A DNA stretch of 58,478 nucleotides from Eggerthellaceae bacterium (lineage in GTDB: Bacteria > Actinomycetota > Coriobacteriia > Coriobacteriales > Eggerthellaceae). Below the pieces are notes generated by a model that was given only the letters and a program-made list of their open reading frames with translations, was not told the DNA's origin and ran no database searches. Below are positions 35,338-43,435 of the stretch, in pieces. The translations under genes were made by a program, and so were the position numbers. The number at the start of each line of letters is the position of its first letter. Within the stretch, counting starts at the first letter, position 1. The DNA lies in NCBI GenBank assembly GCA_017434045.1, contig JAFRGA010000078.1, positions 1 to 58,478 on the forward strand. The letters run 5' to 3'.

Positions 35338-35970
35338 TTATGCGAGGAGCTCAGCGGCCTTCTCGGCAGCAGCGCCAGCGTCGGGCGTGTAAGCGTCGGC
35401 GCCAATCTCGTCAGCGAATTCCTGGGTAACAGGAGCGCCACCGATCATGATCTTGACCTGGTCGCGGAGACCAGCTTCGTTGATGGCCTTGACCGTAGCA
35501 TCCAGGGCGGGCATGGTGGTGGTCAGAAGAGCGGACAGCGCCACGAGCTTGCACTCGGGATGGTTGCTCAGGTGCTCGACGAAAGCCTCGGGAGCAACGT
35601 CGACGCCCAGGTCGGTAACCTCAACGCCCTTGCCCTCGATCATCATGCGAACGAGGTTCTTGCCGATGTCATGCATGTCGCCTGCAACGGTGCCGATGAC
35701 GCAGTAGCCGAGCGGCTCGGTGCCGCCAGCGGCCATAGCCGGCTTCAGAACGTCGGTGCCAGCGGTCATAGCGCGAGCTGCAACCAGCATCTCGGGAACG
35801 AAGCACTCACCCTTGGTGAAGCGCTCGCCGATGATGCCCATGGCTTCGATCATGGCGTCGAGGATTTCCTGGGGATCCATACCCTCATCCAGAGCCTGCT
35901 GTACGAGCGGACCGGTTTCCTTCCTCTTGCCCTTGATTGTCTTTTCGCGAAGATCGTCAAGAATAGCCAT
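35338..35970 (-). CDS. Methyl-carrying corrinoid protein (MtvC/MtaC-like)
   Basis: 210 aa; ATG 35970 after AAAGGGGAG. It has a helical N-terminal cap (about residues 1-85) and a B12-binding Rossmann domain. The cobalt-ligating motif is GDMHDIGKNLV with His100 (D98-x-H-x-x-G103). SALLTTTM (146-153) and GGAPV (177-181) complete the cobalamin site. It carries the methyl group between the UroD-type methyltransferases and the methyltetrahydrofolate methyltransferase. It is the only corrinoid protein in the window, while three methyltransferases are present. It has its own promoter and a strong terminator, so it is expressed as a single gene, as expected for a shared component. Confidence 0.92.
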   Translation of the reverse strand: MAILDDLREKTIKGKRKETGPLVQQALDEGMDPQEILDAMIEAMGIIGERFTKGECFVPEMLVAARAMTAGTDVLKPAMAAGGTEPLGYCVIGTVAGDMHDIGKNLVRMMIEGKGVEVTDLGVDVAPEAFVEHLSNHPECKLVALSALLTTTMPALDATVKAINEAGLRDQVKIMIGGAPVTQEFADEIGADAYTPDAGAAAEKAAELLA

Positions 35971-36026
35971 GATGCTCCCCTTTCTTAAGTCTTATCACAC
36001 GAGCCGCATGGAATTGCTACGGTCAT

Positions 36027-36055
36027 AAAATATCTTTATCGCCCGTTGTAGTCAA
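36027..36055 (-). promoter_or_regulatory. Promoter of corrinoid protein gene
   Basis: On the minus strand TTGACT (36050-36055) and TATTTT (36027-36032) are separated by exactly 17 bases, about 57 bases upstream of the ATG. The whole 149-bp gap is AT-rich compared with its surroundings. Confidence 0.65.
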
Positions 36056-36119
36056 GAAATAATTAGCCTTTTACCTAGCTTCATAAATTTTTCTTATTAC
36101 ATTGTCGGATTGCACTAGG

Positions 36120-38132
36120 CTATTCAACGACAGCTTTAACGACCCATTCCTTGAGAAGCTCCCATACCCCTGTGGCGCTGTATACGGTTCGCCCTTCGCT
36201 GATATCACACTTCAATTCGCCGACAGCTCCTCGACGACGCGCTTCCTCCACAGCCTGCGCGCGAGCTTCGGCCCGTGCCGCCTCCAGCGCTTCATCGACT
36301 TTCTCGTACACGACCGCGTTCTTCAGACCGCGAACCTGGTATCCCTGGATAACCCCATCGGAACCGCGGAGCGGGTAAATTGTCACCTGCTGCTCGACGG
36401 TCACCTTCGATGCCGCTGCGCCAACCGCATTCGCCACTTCCGCGTTCTCGGGAACCGCACAGGGCGCGCCAATCGCTTCTGCAACTTCGTCGAGGAACAC
36501 ATGGGTGGGCGCTCCCACACCGACCAAGGTGGCATCGCTCTTGAACCTGACCTGAAACGCGCTGCGCTCCACATCGTGACGTTGCTTCCACGTCTTGTCG
36601 ACGATGGCACGCATCTGATCATCCAACGCCGTCTTTCCCTGAGGCCAGAACTCGTCCTGCGTAAACGCGCCGACTATCTGCCCATATAGCCGATGCTCTG
36701 CCAGTTCGTATATCTCATCTGCAAACCGCAGGATCTCGGCCTCATCCTTCGAGGCGTCAACCCCTCGATACGTTTTCAGCAAGCACTGGGCTCCCAAGCG
36801 GGATGCCTCCGTGTCGAACGCATCGAAGTCGCCCCTCAAATGCATGGCATCGGTCGGCGTCATGCCACAACGCATGACTATGCCCTGGTCTTCGAGGGGT
36901 TCCGTCTTGAGACCGGTGATGGCCGCCCTATCGTCGTAGAGCGACAGCGGTCCTTTCCGAAGAAGCTCGATGAGCGCCTGCTGCGGATCCGAGAAGCGGC
37001 TGACATCACCGGGGTCCCTCAGCAAGTACAGGACCTCGTAACGGGAATGGAAATCCACACAGGCATGCGCGTAGTAGTATTTCAGGAATCGCTTGATCTG
37101 CGGCCATCGCGCCGCACCGATGCACAGGGGCGTGACGCGGCGAGTCCCGAGCTCGACCCGGCTGTTCTTGGTGTAGCGGACAACCGTGTCGCCCCCGAGG
37201 GCAATGGTGTCTATGTAGACGCCCGGAACCTGGGTCTTCCATCCGCCTATGAAAATGCCATCCGTTCGATTGGGGCGGTTCCCGTGCACGATCGAGATGT
37301 CGGACGTCGTGCCCCCGATGTCGACGATCAAGCTCTCGGGCGCCCCAGCCAGGACTTGCGCCCCGGTGACAGACGCCGCCGGACCCGACAGGATCGTTTC
37401 GACCGGCCGCATCCGCGCAAGCTCTTCCGACATGAGCGTTCCGTCACTTCTGACAATAGAGATGGGGACATCGAGCCCCCGGCTCGAGAAGGATGCGTCG
37501 ATGGCGTCGAGGAAATCTCCGATGACGGGGACGAGCCTCGCATTGAGCAGGGCGGTAGCGCCACGCCCGATAACGTTGGGCTCGACGGCGACGGTCGTGG
37601 CCTCGACGACTATCTTTCCAAAGCGTTCACGCAGGAATTCTGCACCGCTTTTCTCAACTATGGCCCCGTTGTTCAAGGCATAGATGCTTGCGATTCCAAA
37701 CGAGTCGGCTCCGTCGAAAAACGGCTTGTTGTTGCGGTACAGCTCCTCCCAATCGGGGATGACCACGTCGCTACCATCGTACGACCCCTTAAATGGCAGG
37801 GTCAGCACATCTGAGTAGGGGATGCCGAACGTCCCAAAGGCATCTATGCGGTGAAGGACTTCGTCGGTGGAGCCAATGAGTATGAGCTTGGCCCGGCCGC
37901 CCTTTCCCTCAACACATGCGTTGGTGGCAAGCGTCGTGGATATGGCGGCATGCTCCACCCGCGCGAGCTGCTCTTTCGGAAGGGCGTCAATTGCCGAGCC
38001 GATTCCGCGGGTCAAATCGCCTTTCGTCGTGAGCGATTTCGCTTTTGCCAAGACCTTCGGCCTCTCGCCGGCCATGTCGACGATAACCGCATCGGTGTAC
38101 GTGCCGCCGGTGTCGATGCCGATTCGTATCAT
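36120..38132 (-). CDS. Hydantoinase/oxoprolinase-type ATPase (HyuA family) in corrinoid-activation operon
   Basis: 670 aa; ATG 38132 with AGGGGCGC upstream. ASKHA-fold features are present: IDTGGTYTDAV (7-17), STTLATNACVEGKGG, NVIGRGATALLNARL, SGPAASVTGAQ and VDIGGTTSDISI. The hydantoinase/oxoprolinase family couples ATP hydrolysis to ring opening. In corrinoid methyltransferase loci such genes often sit beside RACo-type activators, and an ATP-dependent activation role is possible. It is the third gene of a run with the RACo-like and DUF2284 genes (gaps 43 and 48 bases). A real N-cyclic-amide substrate cannot be excluded; no HyuB partner gene is adjacent, which argues against a classic hydantoinase. 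Confidence 0.8.
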   Translation of the reverse strand: MIRIGIDTGGTYTDAVIVDMAGERPKVLAKAKSLTTKGDLTRGIGSAIDALPKEQLARVEHAAISTTLATNACVEGKGGRAKLILIGSTDEVLHRIDAFGTFGIPYSDVLTLPFKGSYDGSDVVIPDWEELYRNNKPFFDGADSFGIASIYALNNGAIVEKSGAEFLRERFGKIVVEATTVAVEPNVIGRGATALLNARLVPVIGDFLDAIDASFSSRGLDVPISIVRSDGTLMSEELARMRPVETILSGPAASVTGAQVLAGAPESLIVDIGGTTSDISIVHGNRPNRTDGIFIGGWKTQVPGVYIDTIALGGDTVVRYTKNSRVELGTRRVTPLCIGAARWPQIKRFLKYYYAHACVDFHSRYEVLYLLRDPGDVSRFSDPQQALIELLRKGPLSLYDDRAAITGLKTEPLEDQGIVMRCGMTPTDAMHLRGDFDAFDTEASRLGAQCLLKTYRGVDASKDEAEILRFADEIYELAEHRLYGQIVGAFTQDEFWPQGKTALDDQMRAIVDKTWKQRHDVERSAFQVRFKSDATLVGVGAPTHVFLDEVAEAIGAPCAVPENAEVANAVGAAASKVTVEQQVTIYPLRGSDGVIQGYQVRGLKNAVVYEKVDEALEAARAEARAQAVEEARRRGAVGELKCDISEGRTVYSATGVWELLKEWVVKAVVE

Positions 38133-38180
38133 GTCAGCGCCCCTTGTCGGAAACGAGATGGCAGTGCTGAGGCCATCTGC

Positions 38181-38726
38181 CTATTGCCCATCGTTGTAGA
38201 GCACGCAACTGGAAAAAGCGATGGTGTTCTTCCCGTGATTATACGGGATGCCCGCTTTCGTGCAGGTCTCGGCCACGTACAGGCCGGCAGCCTCCATCGA
38301 TACGAGCCGCTTGTCGGGAAAGCGGCATGGCGCGTCGGGATAGGTGCATGACTTGCATATCCGGCAATGACCCGCTGAAAGCGTCATGACATCTTTGCTG
38401 AGCCCAGCTTCGTCGAGGGCCTCGATGAGGGCGTAAAAACGGTTCCTCTGCGTCTCGCCGGCCTCCAGAAGCGTTTCCGCGTCGAACTCGTCCTCCATGT
38501 ATCCAACCGTCTGAACAACCGTACAATGATCGTACTCGTGCATCTGCCGTTCGAAATCGTAGATATCGCCACAGGCGGGAGGACACGCCCAATTGGTGTT
38601 GTAAATATGGCACTTGTCAGCTGCGCAAGCGTCACGCACCTCCTCGCGGACAACCAACTCGCGGGCCGAGCATGTGCCTGTGAAATCAAAACCCTGCTGC
38701 TCGATGAGCTGCTCTACCTTTCCCAT
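38181..38726 (-). CDS. DUF2284-type cysteine-rich metal-binding protein
   Basis: 181 aa; ATG 38726 after GAGGAAGGG. Cysteines include C19, C34, C39 and a WACPPACG knuckle (48/52). Later come a HCRICKSCTYPDAPC cluster (about 120-134), ETCTKAG and a C-terminal SSCVLY. This is the pattern of the DUF2284 predicted metal-binding family, often found with corrinoid methyltransferases. Its place between the RACo-like gene and the HyuA-like gene suggests a role in iron-sulfur or cobalt redox activation. The exact function is unknown. Confidence 0.82.
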   Translation of the reverse strand: MGKVEQLIEQQGFDFTGTCSARELVVREEVRDACAADKCHIYNTNWACPPACGDIYDFERQMHEYDHCTVVQTVGYMEDEFDAETLLEAGETQRNRFYALIEALDEAGLSKDVMTLSAGHCRICKSCTYPDAPCRFPDKRLVSMEAAGLYVAETCTKAGIPYNHGKNTIAFSSCVLYNDGQ

Positions 38727-38769
38727 GAAACCCTTCCTCCACTCGCTGCTTTAAAAGTGCCACCTGCCT

Positions 38770-40281
38770 TTAATCGACCTCGAACTCCATCATCGTGATG
38801 TAGTGCTGGTTGAAGGGCATGGATGTGGAGAGCTCGATGTAATCGCATTTTTCGACGATCTCCGCTTCGCGCTCGTGGGCAGCCGACGAGAGCAGCAGCG
38901 CCGTGGCGCCCTCGCCTGAAGTGTTTCCCACGCTTTCGGCGCAAGGCAGCAGCTCGGCGGGGAACAACCCTATCTTCGCAGCCGACTCGAGGTTCAAAAA
39001 CGCCCCGAAGCCGCCGGCTATCTGGAGGGATTCGATGCTCGACACGTCGATGTCCGCAGCTTCGGCCATGGTCAGAATGCCAGCGCATACTGCGGCTTTC
39101 GCAAGTTGCAGCATACGCACGTCGGCTTGCGTGATGTAGATGGACTTGTCTTCGGTCAGATAGAACACGTTCCTGTCGTCCTCATCGACTCCCGCATATG
39201 ATGCCAAGGGTTCTTCCAAGTCCTCGGCGCCATGCAAGCGACCCCGCTCGTCGACCACGCCGAGACTCACCATGAGCGCGATGGCGTCGATGATGCCCGT
39301 TCCGCAAACGCCGATAGGGGCAACATCGCCGATGACGTTCAACTTTACCTGACCGTCTTCGAACCAGACCTTTGATATGGCACCGGGAGATGCGGGCATG
39401 CCGAAATGGATGTTCGCGCCTTCGAAAACGGGGCCGGCAGCAGTGGCACAGCAGATGATGCGGCCATCATGCGCAAGCGCCATCTCGCCGTTGGTGCCCA
39501 AGTCCAAGAACAGGCGCGTACCGCCTTTGTCGAGATAGCACGACAGCATGCCGGCGACGATATCGCCGCCAACATAGCCCGCAATGCAACGGGTGTAGTA
39601 ACAAGGACCGATTCCCTCGATATCATGCACATCGCCGAACAGCGAAAGCGGGGTGAACGGGCTTCCGCCGATCGTATCGGGGGGCAGCCCTGCGGCGATG
39701 TGCTGCATGACGGTATTGCCGGCAATGGTCGCCTGCTTGACCTCGTCTTCGGGCACATGGGCAGTTGCGCAAAGCTTCGCCTTCATCTCGCGGAGGGCAT
39801 CCATTATGACGCTCGTCATCAAATCGAGCTTTCCATCCACGCTCGCGGAAATACGGCTGATGACGTCGCTGCCGAATGCGATCTGCGGGTTCGGCCTGCC
39901 CACTGTTGCGAGGCGCTCTCCTGTTGCGAGATCGTGCAAGTGGGCGACAACCGTCGTCGTGCCGATGTCGATGGCCATGCCATAACCCGAAGCTCCCTCG
40001 TTGAGGGGGAATTCCTGAGCCGCACCGCTTTGAAGCACTTCCATGGCACCAGCGCGCTCGACGACGACCTCCATGCCGTCGGCGACAGGGGTCGTACAGG
40101 CCAACCGATAGTTCAAGCCCTCTTCGTCGCGTACGAGAACCTGGCAGCGGCCGCACTTCCCCACGCCGCCACACGTTGCGCGAATGTCCACACGCTCGCG
40201 CTGCAGCACGTCGAGCACCGTCTGGCCTTCTTGCGCTTCAACCTCGAGACGCCGTCCCGCATCGTCTATGTAGAGCTTCAT
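38770..40281 (-). CDS. RACo-like reductive activator of corrinoid protein
   Basis: 503 aa. The N-terminus is a 2Fe-2S ferredoxin (C37-x5-C43-x2-C46-x15-C62). From residue 102 a DUF4445/ASKHA ATPase domain follows (MAIDIGTTTVVAHLHDL, ATIAGNTVMQHIAAGL, LFLDLGTNGEMAL, GVCGTGIIDAIA, IAGGFGAFLNLE). RACo proteins use ATP to drive electrons to inactive Co(II)-corrinoid protein, restoring Co(I). It is shorter than RACo of Carboxydothermus (about 640 aa), lacking most of the linker region. It heads a run with DUF2284 and HyuA-like genes and is separated from the upstream methyltransferase by a terminator. Confidence 0.9.
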   Translation of the reverse strand: MKLYIDDAGRRLEVEAQEGQTVLDVLQRERVDIRATCGGVGKCGRCQVLVRDEEGLNYRLACTTPVADGMEVVVERAGAMEVLQSGAAQEFPLNEGASGYGMAIDIGTTTVVAHLHDLATGERLATVGRPNPQIAFGSDVISRISASVDGKLDLMTSVIMDALREMKAKLCATAHVPEDEVKQATIAGNTVMQHIAAGLPPDTIGGSPFTPLSLFGDVHDIEGIGPCYYTRCIAGYVGGDIVAGMLSCYLDKGGTRLFLDLGTNGEMALAHDGRIICCATAAGPVFEGANIHFGMPASPGAISKVWFEDGQVKLNVIGDVAPIGVCGTGIIDAIALMVSLGVVDERGRLHGAEDLEEPLASYAGVDEDDRNVFYLTEDKSIYITQADVRMLQLAKAAVCAGILTMAEAADIDVSSIESLQIAGGFGAFLNLESAAKIGLFPAELLPCAESVGNTSGEGATALLLSSAAHEREAEIVEKCDYIELSTSMPFNQHYITMMEFEVD

Positions 40282-40326
40282 AGGTGGTTACCTCTCTTTC
40301 CGAGTCGACAGGCTCAGGATACAAAA

Positions 40327-40354
40327 AAAGCGGCGAGCTTACGCCCGCCGCTTT
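40327..40354 (-). terminator. Terminator between MtvA-like gene and RACo-like gene
   Basis: 12-bp stem with a wobble pair (40327-40338 with 40343-40354), followed on the minus strand by a run of T. It lies in the 84-bp gap between two genes of one pathway, so it may attenuate rather than fully stop transcription. Confidence 0.8.
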
Positions 40355-40365
40355 GAAAAAAGCCG

Positions 40366-41175
40366 TTAGTCGCGGTCAATGGGACCGAACAGGTTGTCGC
40401 GATACGCTTCGATGTACTCGAGGCAGAAATCGTCTTCCCCGAGAAGGGCGGCGGTGGCGTGCATGACACCGTTCATGTCGCGGTTCGTCGGGTCCATGAT
40501 GGCGGAGTCCATGCCGGCCTGCATAGCAAGAACCAGGAACGGCATGTTGATGTGCTTGCGGCTGGGAAGGCCGAACGAGATGTTGGACAGGCCCGAGGTG
40601 ATGTGAATGGTCGGGTACTTCTCCTTGATGGCCTTGACGCATGCATTGAAGGTGATGAGGCTTTCCTCGTTGGCGCCCAGCGTCTCGACCAGCGGATCGA
40701 TGTACAGACGATCGGGGGTAATGCCATATTCCGTGGCCTTTGCCATGATCTTCTCGAATACGGCGATGCGACCCTCAGCAGTAGGCGGAATGCCGGAGTC
40801 GTCGGACAGCAGGGCAACGCAGCCCCACTTGGTGTCGGCGATGACCGGGAACACGATGTCCATCTTGTTGCCCTCGCCGGAAACAGAGTTGATCAAGCCT
40901 ACGCGGTCGCCGCAGAACTTCATGGCGTCGACGCACACCTGGGGATCGGGGCTGTCGATGGCGATGGGCAGGTCGGATTCCTCCATGATCAGGCCAATGA
41001 GCCATTCCTGAGTCTCGAGTTCGCCCTCGTTGACCGATGCGCAGCAGTCGATGTACGTTGCGCCGGCTTCAGTCTGGGTGCGGGCCAGCATGCGGATGTA
41101 CTCTTCGTCGCGCTCAGCGATGGCCTTGCCAGTCTTGGGAATGGAGCCGTTGATCTTCTCACCGATGACAATCAC
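40366..41175 (-). CDS. Methyltetrahydrofolate:corrinoid methyltransferase (MtvA/AcsE-like)
   Basis: 269 aa from GTG 41175, chosen because AAGGAGG lies six bases upstream; the ATG at 41205 would put that site inside the gene. A pterin-binding (DHPS-like) TIM barrel: VIGEKINGS at the start, EAGATYIDCCAS, LPIAIDSPDP, LINSVSGEG, YIDPLVETLG and HITSGLSNISFGLP. The enzyme takes the methyl group from the methylated corrinoid protein and passes it to tetrahydrofolate, feeding C1 metabolism. It lies upstream of the activator operon and about 5 kb from its corrinoid partner. Confidence 0.9.
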   Translation of the reverse strand: MIVIGEKINGSIPKTGKAIAERDEEYIRMLARTQTEAGATYIDCCASVNEGELETQEWLIGLIMEESDLPIAIDSPDPQVCVDAMKFCGDRVGLINSVSGEGNKMDIVFPVIADTKWGCVALLSDDSGIPPTAEGRIAVFEKIMAKATEYGITPDRLYIDPLVETLGANEESLITFNACVKAIKEKYPTIHITSGLSNISFGLPSRKHINMPFLVLAMQAGMDSAIMDPTNRDMNGVMHATAALLGEDDFCLEYIEAYRDNLFGPIDRD

Positions 41176-41537
41176 GTTGTGCCTCCTTGCTAGATGACGG
41201 AACATAACTCAGCATCGGTTATTGTATCAGCAACTTCAGGAGACTAACTGCACTTTATTTGCGGACTTTTCGCAAGGTTGGCAATTCTCGGCGAATTGCA
41301 CAGCAATGCTCCTGCTGGGCCTGACTGCGCATGTTTTCGCTGATTGCGCTTTTCTAGCGGTCCCCATCTGCGCAGCTGCGGCGATGAGCTCGTTATTGGA
41401 CAGCCTCTCTTGCGTTGGAAGCGGAGCCGCATTTCTCCCCATAACGCTTGGGTGCAATTTCCCGAGCGCTGAATGCACCTCTGCATTTCATATACAATTG
41501 CATTGCAGCAATATCGACTTTGAGGTCGGAGGACGAA
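41176..41537. promoter_or_regulatory. Divergent intergenic region with two TACAAT boxes
   Basis: No gene is seen. TACAAT on the minus strand (41221-41226), preceded by TG to make an extended -10 (TGATACAAT), lies about 46 bases before the GTG at 41175. TACAAT on the plus strand (41493-41498) lies 40 bases before the ATG at 41538. The middle is a GC-mixed spacer without clear features. Confidence 0.5.
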
Positions 41538-41822
41538 ATGGTGCCCGAAGGAATCGAAAAGAACTACTTCTTCCAGCACACGGAATGCGATTACTTCCCG
41601 TGCCATGAAGGCATCCCGAAGGAGCGGTTCAACTGCATGCTGTGCTACTGCCCGCTGTATACACTCGGCGAAGACTGCGGCGGCAACTACACGTACACGT
41701 CCAAAGGCGCGAAAAACTGCAAAGCATGCAACATCCCCCATAACGGGGACAGCGGCGTGCGCCTCGTACGCAGCCGCTTCGCTGATTTGCGCAAACTGGC
41801 CGCCAAGAAACAGCCGTCCTAA
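41538..41822 (+). CDS. Cysteine-rich small-domain protein (PF04071-like)
   Basis: 94 aa; ATG 41538 with GGAGGACGAA before it. The spacing of NYFFQHTECDYFPCHEG, FNCMLCYCPLY, DCGGNYTY and NCKACNIPHN matches the 'cysteine-rich small domain' family. Such proteins probably bind zinc or an iron-sulfur cluster, and the family often occurs near cobalamin-related genes. That would fit the neighbouring corrinoid genes. The exact function is unknown. Confidence 0.85.
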   Translation: MVPEGIEKNYFFQHTECDYFPCHEGIPKERFNCMLCYCPLYTLGEDCGGNYTYTSKGAKNCKACNIPHNGDSGVRLVRSRFADLRKLAAKKQPS

Positions 41823-41975
41823 TCGATCTATTGCGCTTGCACGGCTCGCTCGGCGGGATGGCAGCAGGCGCGAGCCGGCTCTATACGGCCTGCGCCTCAT
41901 CACAGCGGATTCGGCGCAGGCCATGAGCTAGTTCGCGTTCTCTTTCCCACCGCCCGCCGCAAGGCGGCACGTTTG

Positions 41976-43433
41976 CTATTTCTTCAGTTCTGCAATCAGG
42001 AGGCTGCGGAGGACCTGCGTATCGCATTTGCCCTTGAGCTGTTTCATGCAAGCGCCGAACAGCGGGTTCAAAGCCTTTTCGCGACCATCCCGATATGCTT
42101 GAGCGGTTTCCGGATCGGCGGCGATGACGGCGGCCACCACGGCTTCCAGAGCCCCGGTGTCCGACGAGTTCACGAGCCCTTCGGCCTCGGCGAAGGCGGC
42201 CATGTCCTCCGGGACGCTCTCGCCCCGGGAATCCAAGTCGAACAGGGCTTCCAACAGGCGCTTGCCGTTGGCGCTGCTTACCTTCCCATCGTTCACCAAG
42301 CCGATGAGCTGCCCTAGCGCCCTACCCGGTACTGGCAAGTCTTCGGAAGTCAGGCCCCGCTTGTTGAGAATGCCCGTGCAGTTGGTGATGATCCAGTTGG
42401 CGGCCTCCTTGGGCGCGGCTCCAACGGCCATGGCCCCTTCGAAGCAGTCGCAGAAAGCACGGCTCTGGGCGAGGATGCCTGCATCGTAGTCGGAAAGGCC
42501 CACTTGCGCCACATAACGCTCCAGCTTCACCTCTGGAAGCTCGGGCAAGCTCGCGCGAATCTGGTCGTACCACTCGTCGTCGATAACCACGGGCATGATG
42601 TTGGGATCCGGGAAATACCGGTAATCGCCCGCGGTTTCCTTGTTCCGCATTGCGAAAGACTTCCCCGCATCGTCGTCCCAGCCTCGAGTTTCCTGAACCA
42701 GTTCCTCGGTGCCGTTCTCGATGGCGTCGATGTGGCGGGCGGTCTCGTATTCGATAGCCCGCCTGATAGCCGCAATCGAGGCCATGTTCTTCATCTCCGT
42801 GCGCACGCCCAGCACGGTGCTTCCCGCAGGACGCACCGACAGGTTCACGTCGGCGCGCATGGTGCCCTTCTCCATGCGGGCGCCCGATACCTTTGCAAAC
42901 CTCAGCAGGCTCCGAAGACGCTCCAGGTATGCCACCACCTCATCTGCGCTGCGCAAATCCGGCTGGCTCACGATCTCGATCAGGGGCACGCTGGTGCGGT
43001 TGAAATCCACCAGCGTGGTATAGGTCAAGTTGTCGTGGACCAACTTGCCTGCGTCTTCTTCCATGTGAATCTGCTTGACGCGGATATCCTTGGGGCCATC
43101 CTCCGTCTGGATGGTCACGTAACCGTTCACCGCGATGGGGGCAAACCACTGGGTGGTCTGATAGGAAGCTGGCAGATCGGGATAGTAATAGCTTTTCTTA
43201 TCGAACGTGGTGGTTCGGTTGATGTGGCAGTTAAGCATCATCCCCGCGGTCATGCCAAGGTTGATGACCTGGCGGTTTGCAACGGGGAGCATACCCGGCA
43301 TACCGCAGCAGGCGGGGCATACGTGGGTGTTGGGCTCGGCATCGCTGCCGTTTGTGCAGGAGCAGAAGATCTTGGACTTGGTGGCCAGCTCCACATGGAC
43401 CTCAAGACCGATGACGGTTTCGAAAGCGGTCAT
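41976..43433 (-). CDS. gatB: Aspartyl/glutamyl-tRNA amidotransferase subunit B
   Basis: 485 aa from ATG 43433 (GAAAGGAGG upstream). The GatB signature regions are intact: GLEVHVELATKSKIFC, CPACCGMPGMLPVAN, YYYPDLPASYQTTQW, IHMEEDAGKL, VDFNRTSVPLIEIVSQPD and DYRYFPDPN, with the C-terminal YqeY-like tail. It is the kinase and transamidase subunit that turns Glu-tRNA(Gln) or Asp-tRNA(Asn) into the amide form. It starts two bases after the gatA stop in the order gatC-gatA-gatB. GatB looks functional, unlike its GatA neighbour. Confidence 0.95.
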   Translation of the reverse strand: MTAFETVIGLEVHVELATKSKIFCSCTNGSDAEPNTHVCPACCGMPGMLPVANRQVINLGMTAGMMLNCHINRTTTFDKKSYYYPDLPASYQTTQWFAPIAVNGYVTIQTEDGPKDIRVKQIHMEEDAGKLVHDNLTYTTLVDFNRTSVPLIEIVSQPDLRSADEVVAYLERLRSLLRFAKVSGARMEKGTMRADVNLSVRPAGSTVLGVRTEMKNMASIAAIRRAIEYETARHIDAIENGTEELVQETRGWDDDAGKSFAMRNKETAGDYRYFPDPNIMPVVIDDEWYDQIRASLPELPEVKLERYVAQVGLSDYDAGILAQSRAFCDCFEGAMAVGAAPKEAANWIITNCTGILNKRGLTSEDLPVPGRALGQLIGLVNDGKVSSANGKRLLEALFDLDSRGESVPEDMAAFAEAEGLVNSSDTGALEAVVAAVIAADPETAQAYRDGREKALNPLFGACMKQLKGKCDTQVLRSLLIAELKK

Positions 43434-43435
43434 GC

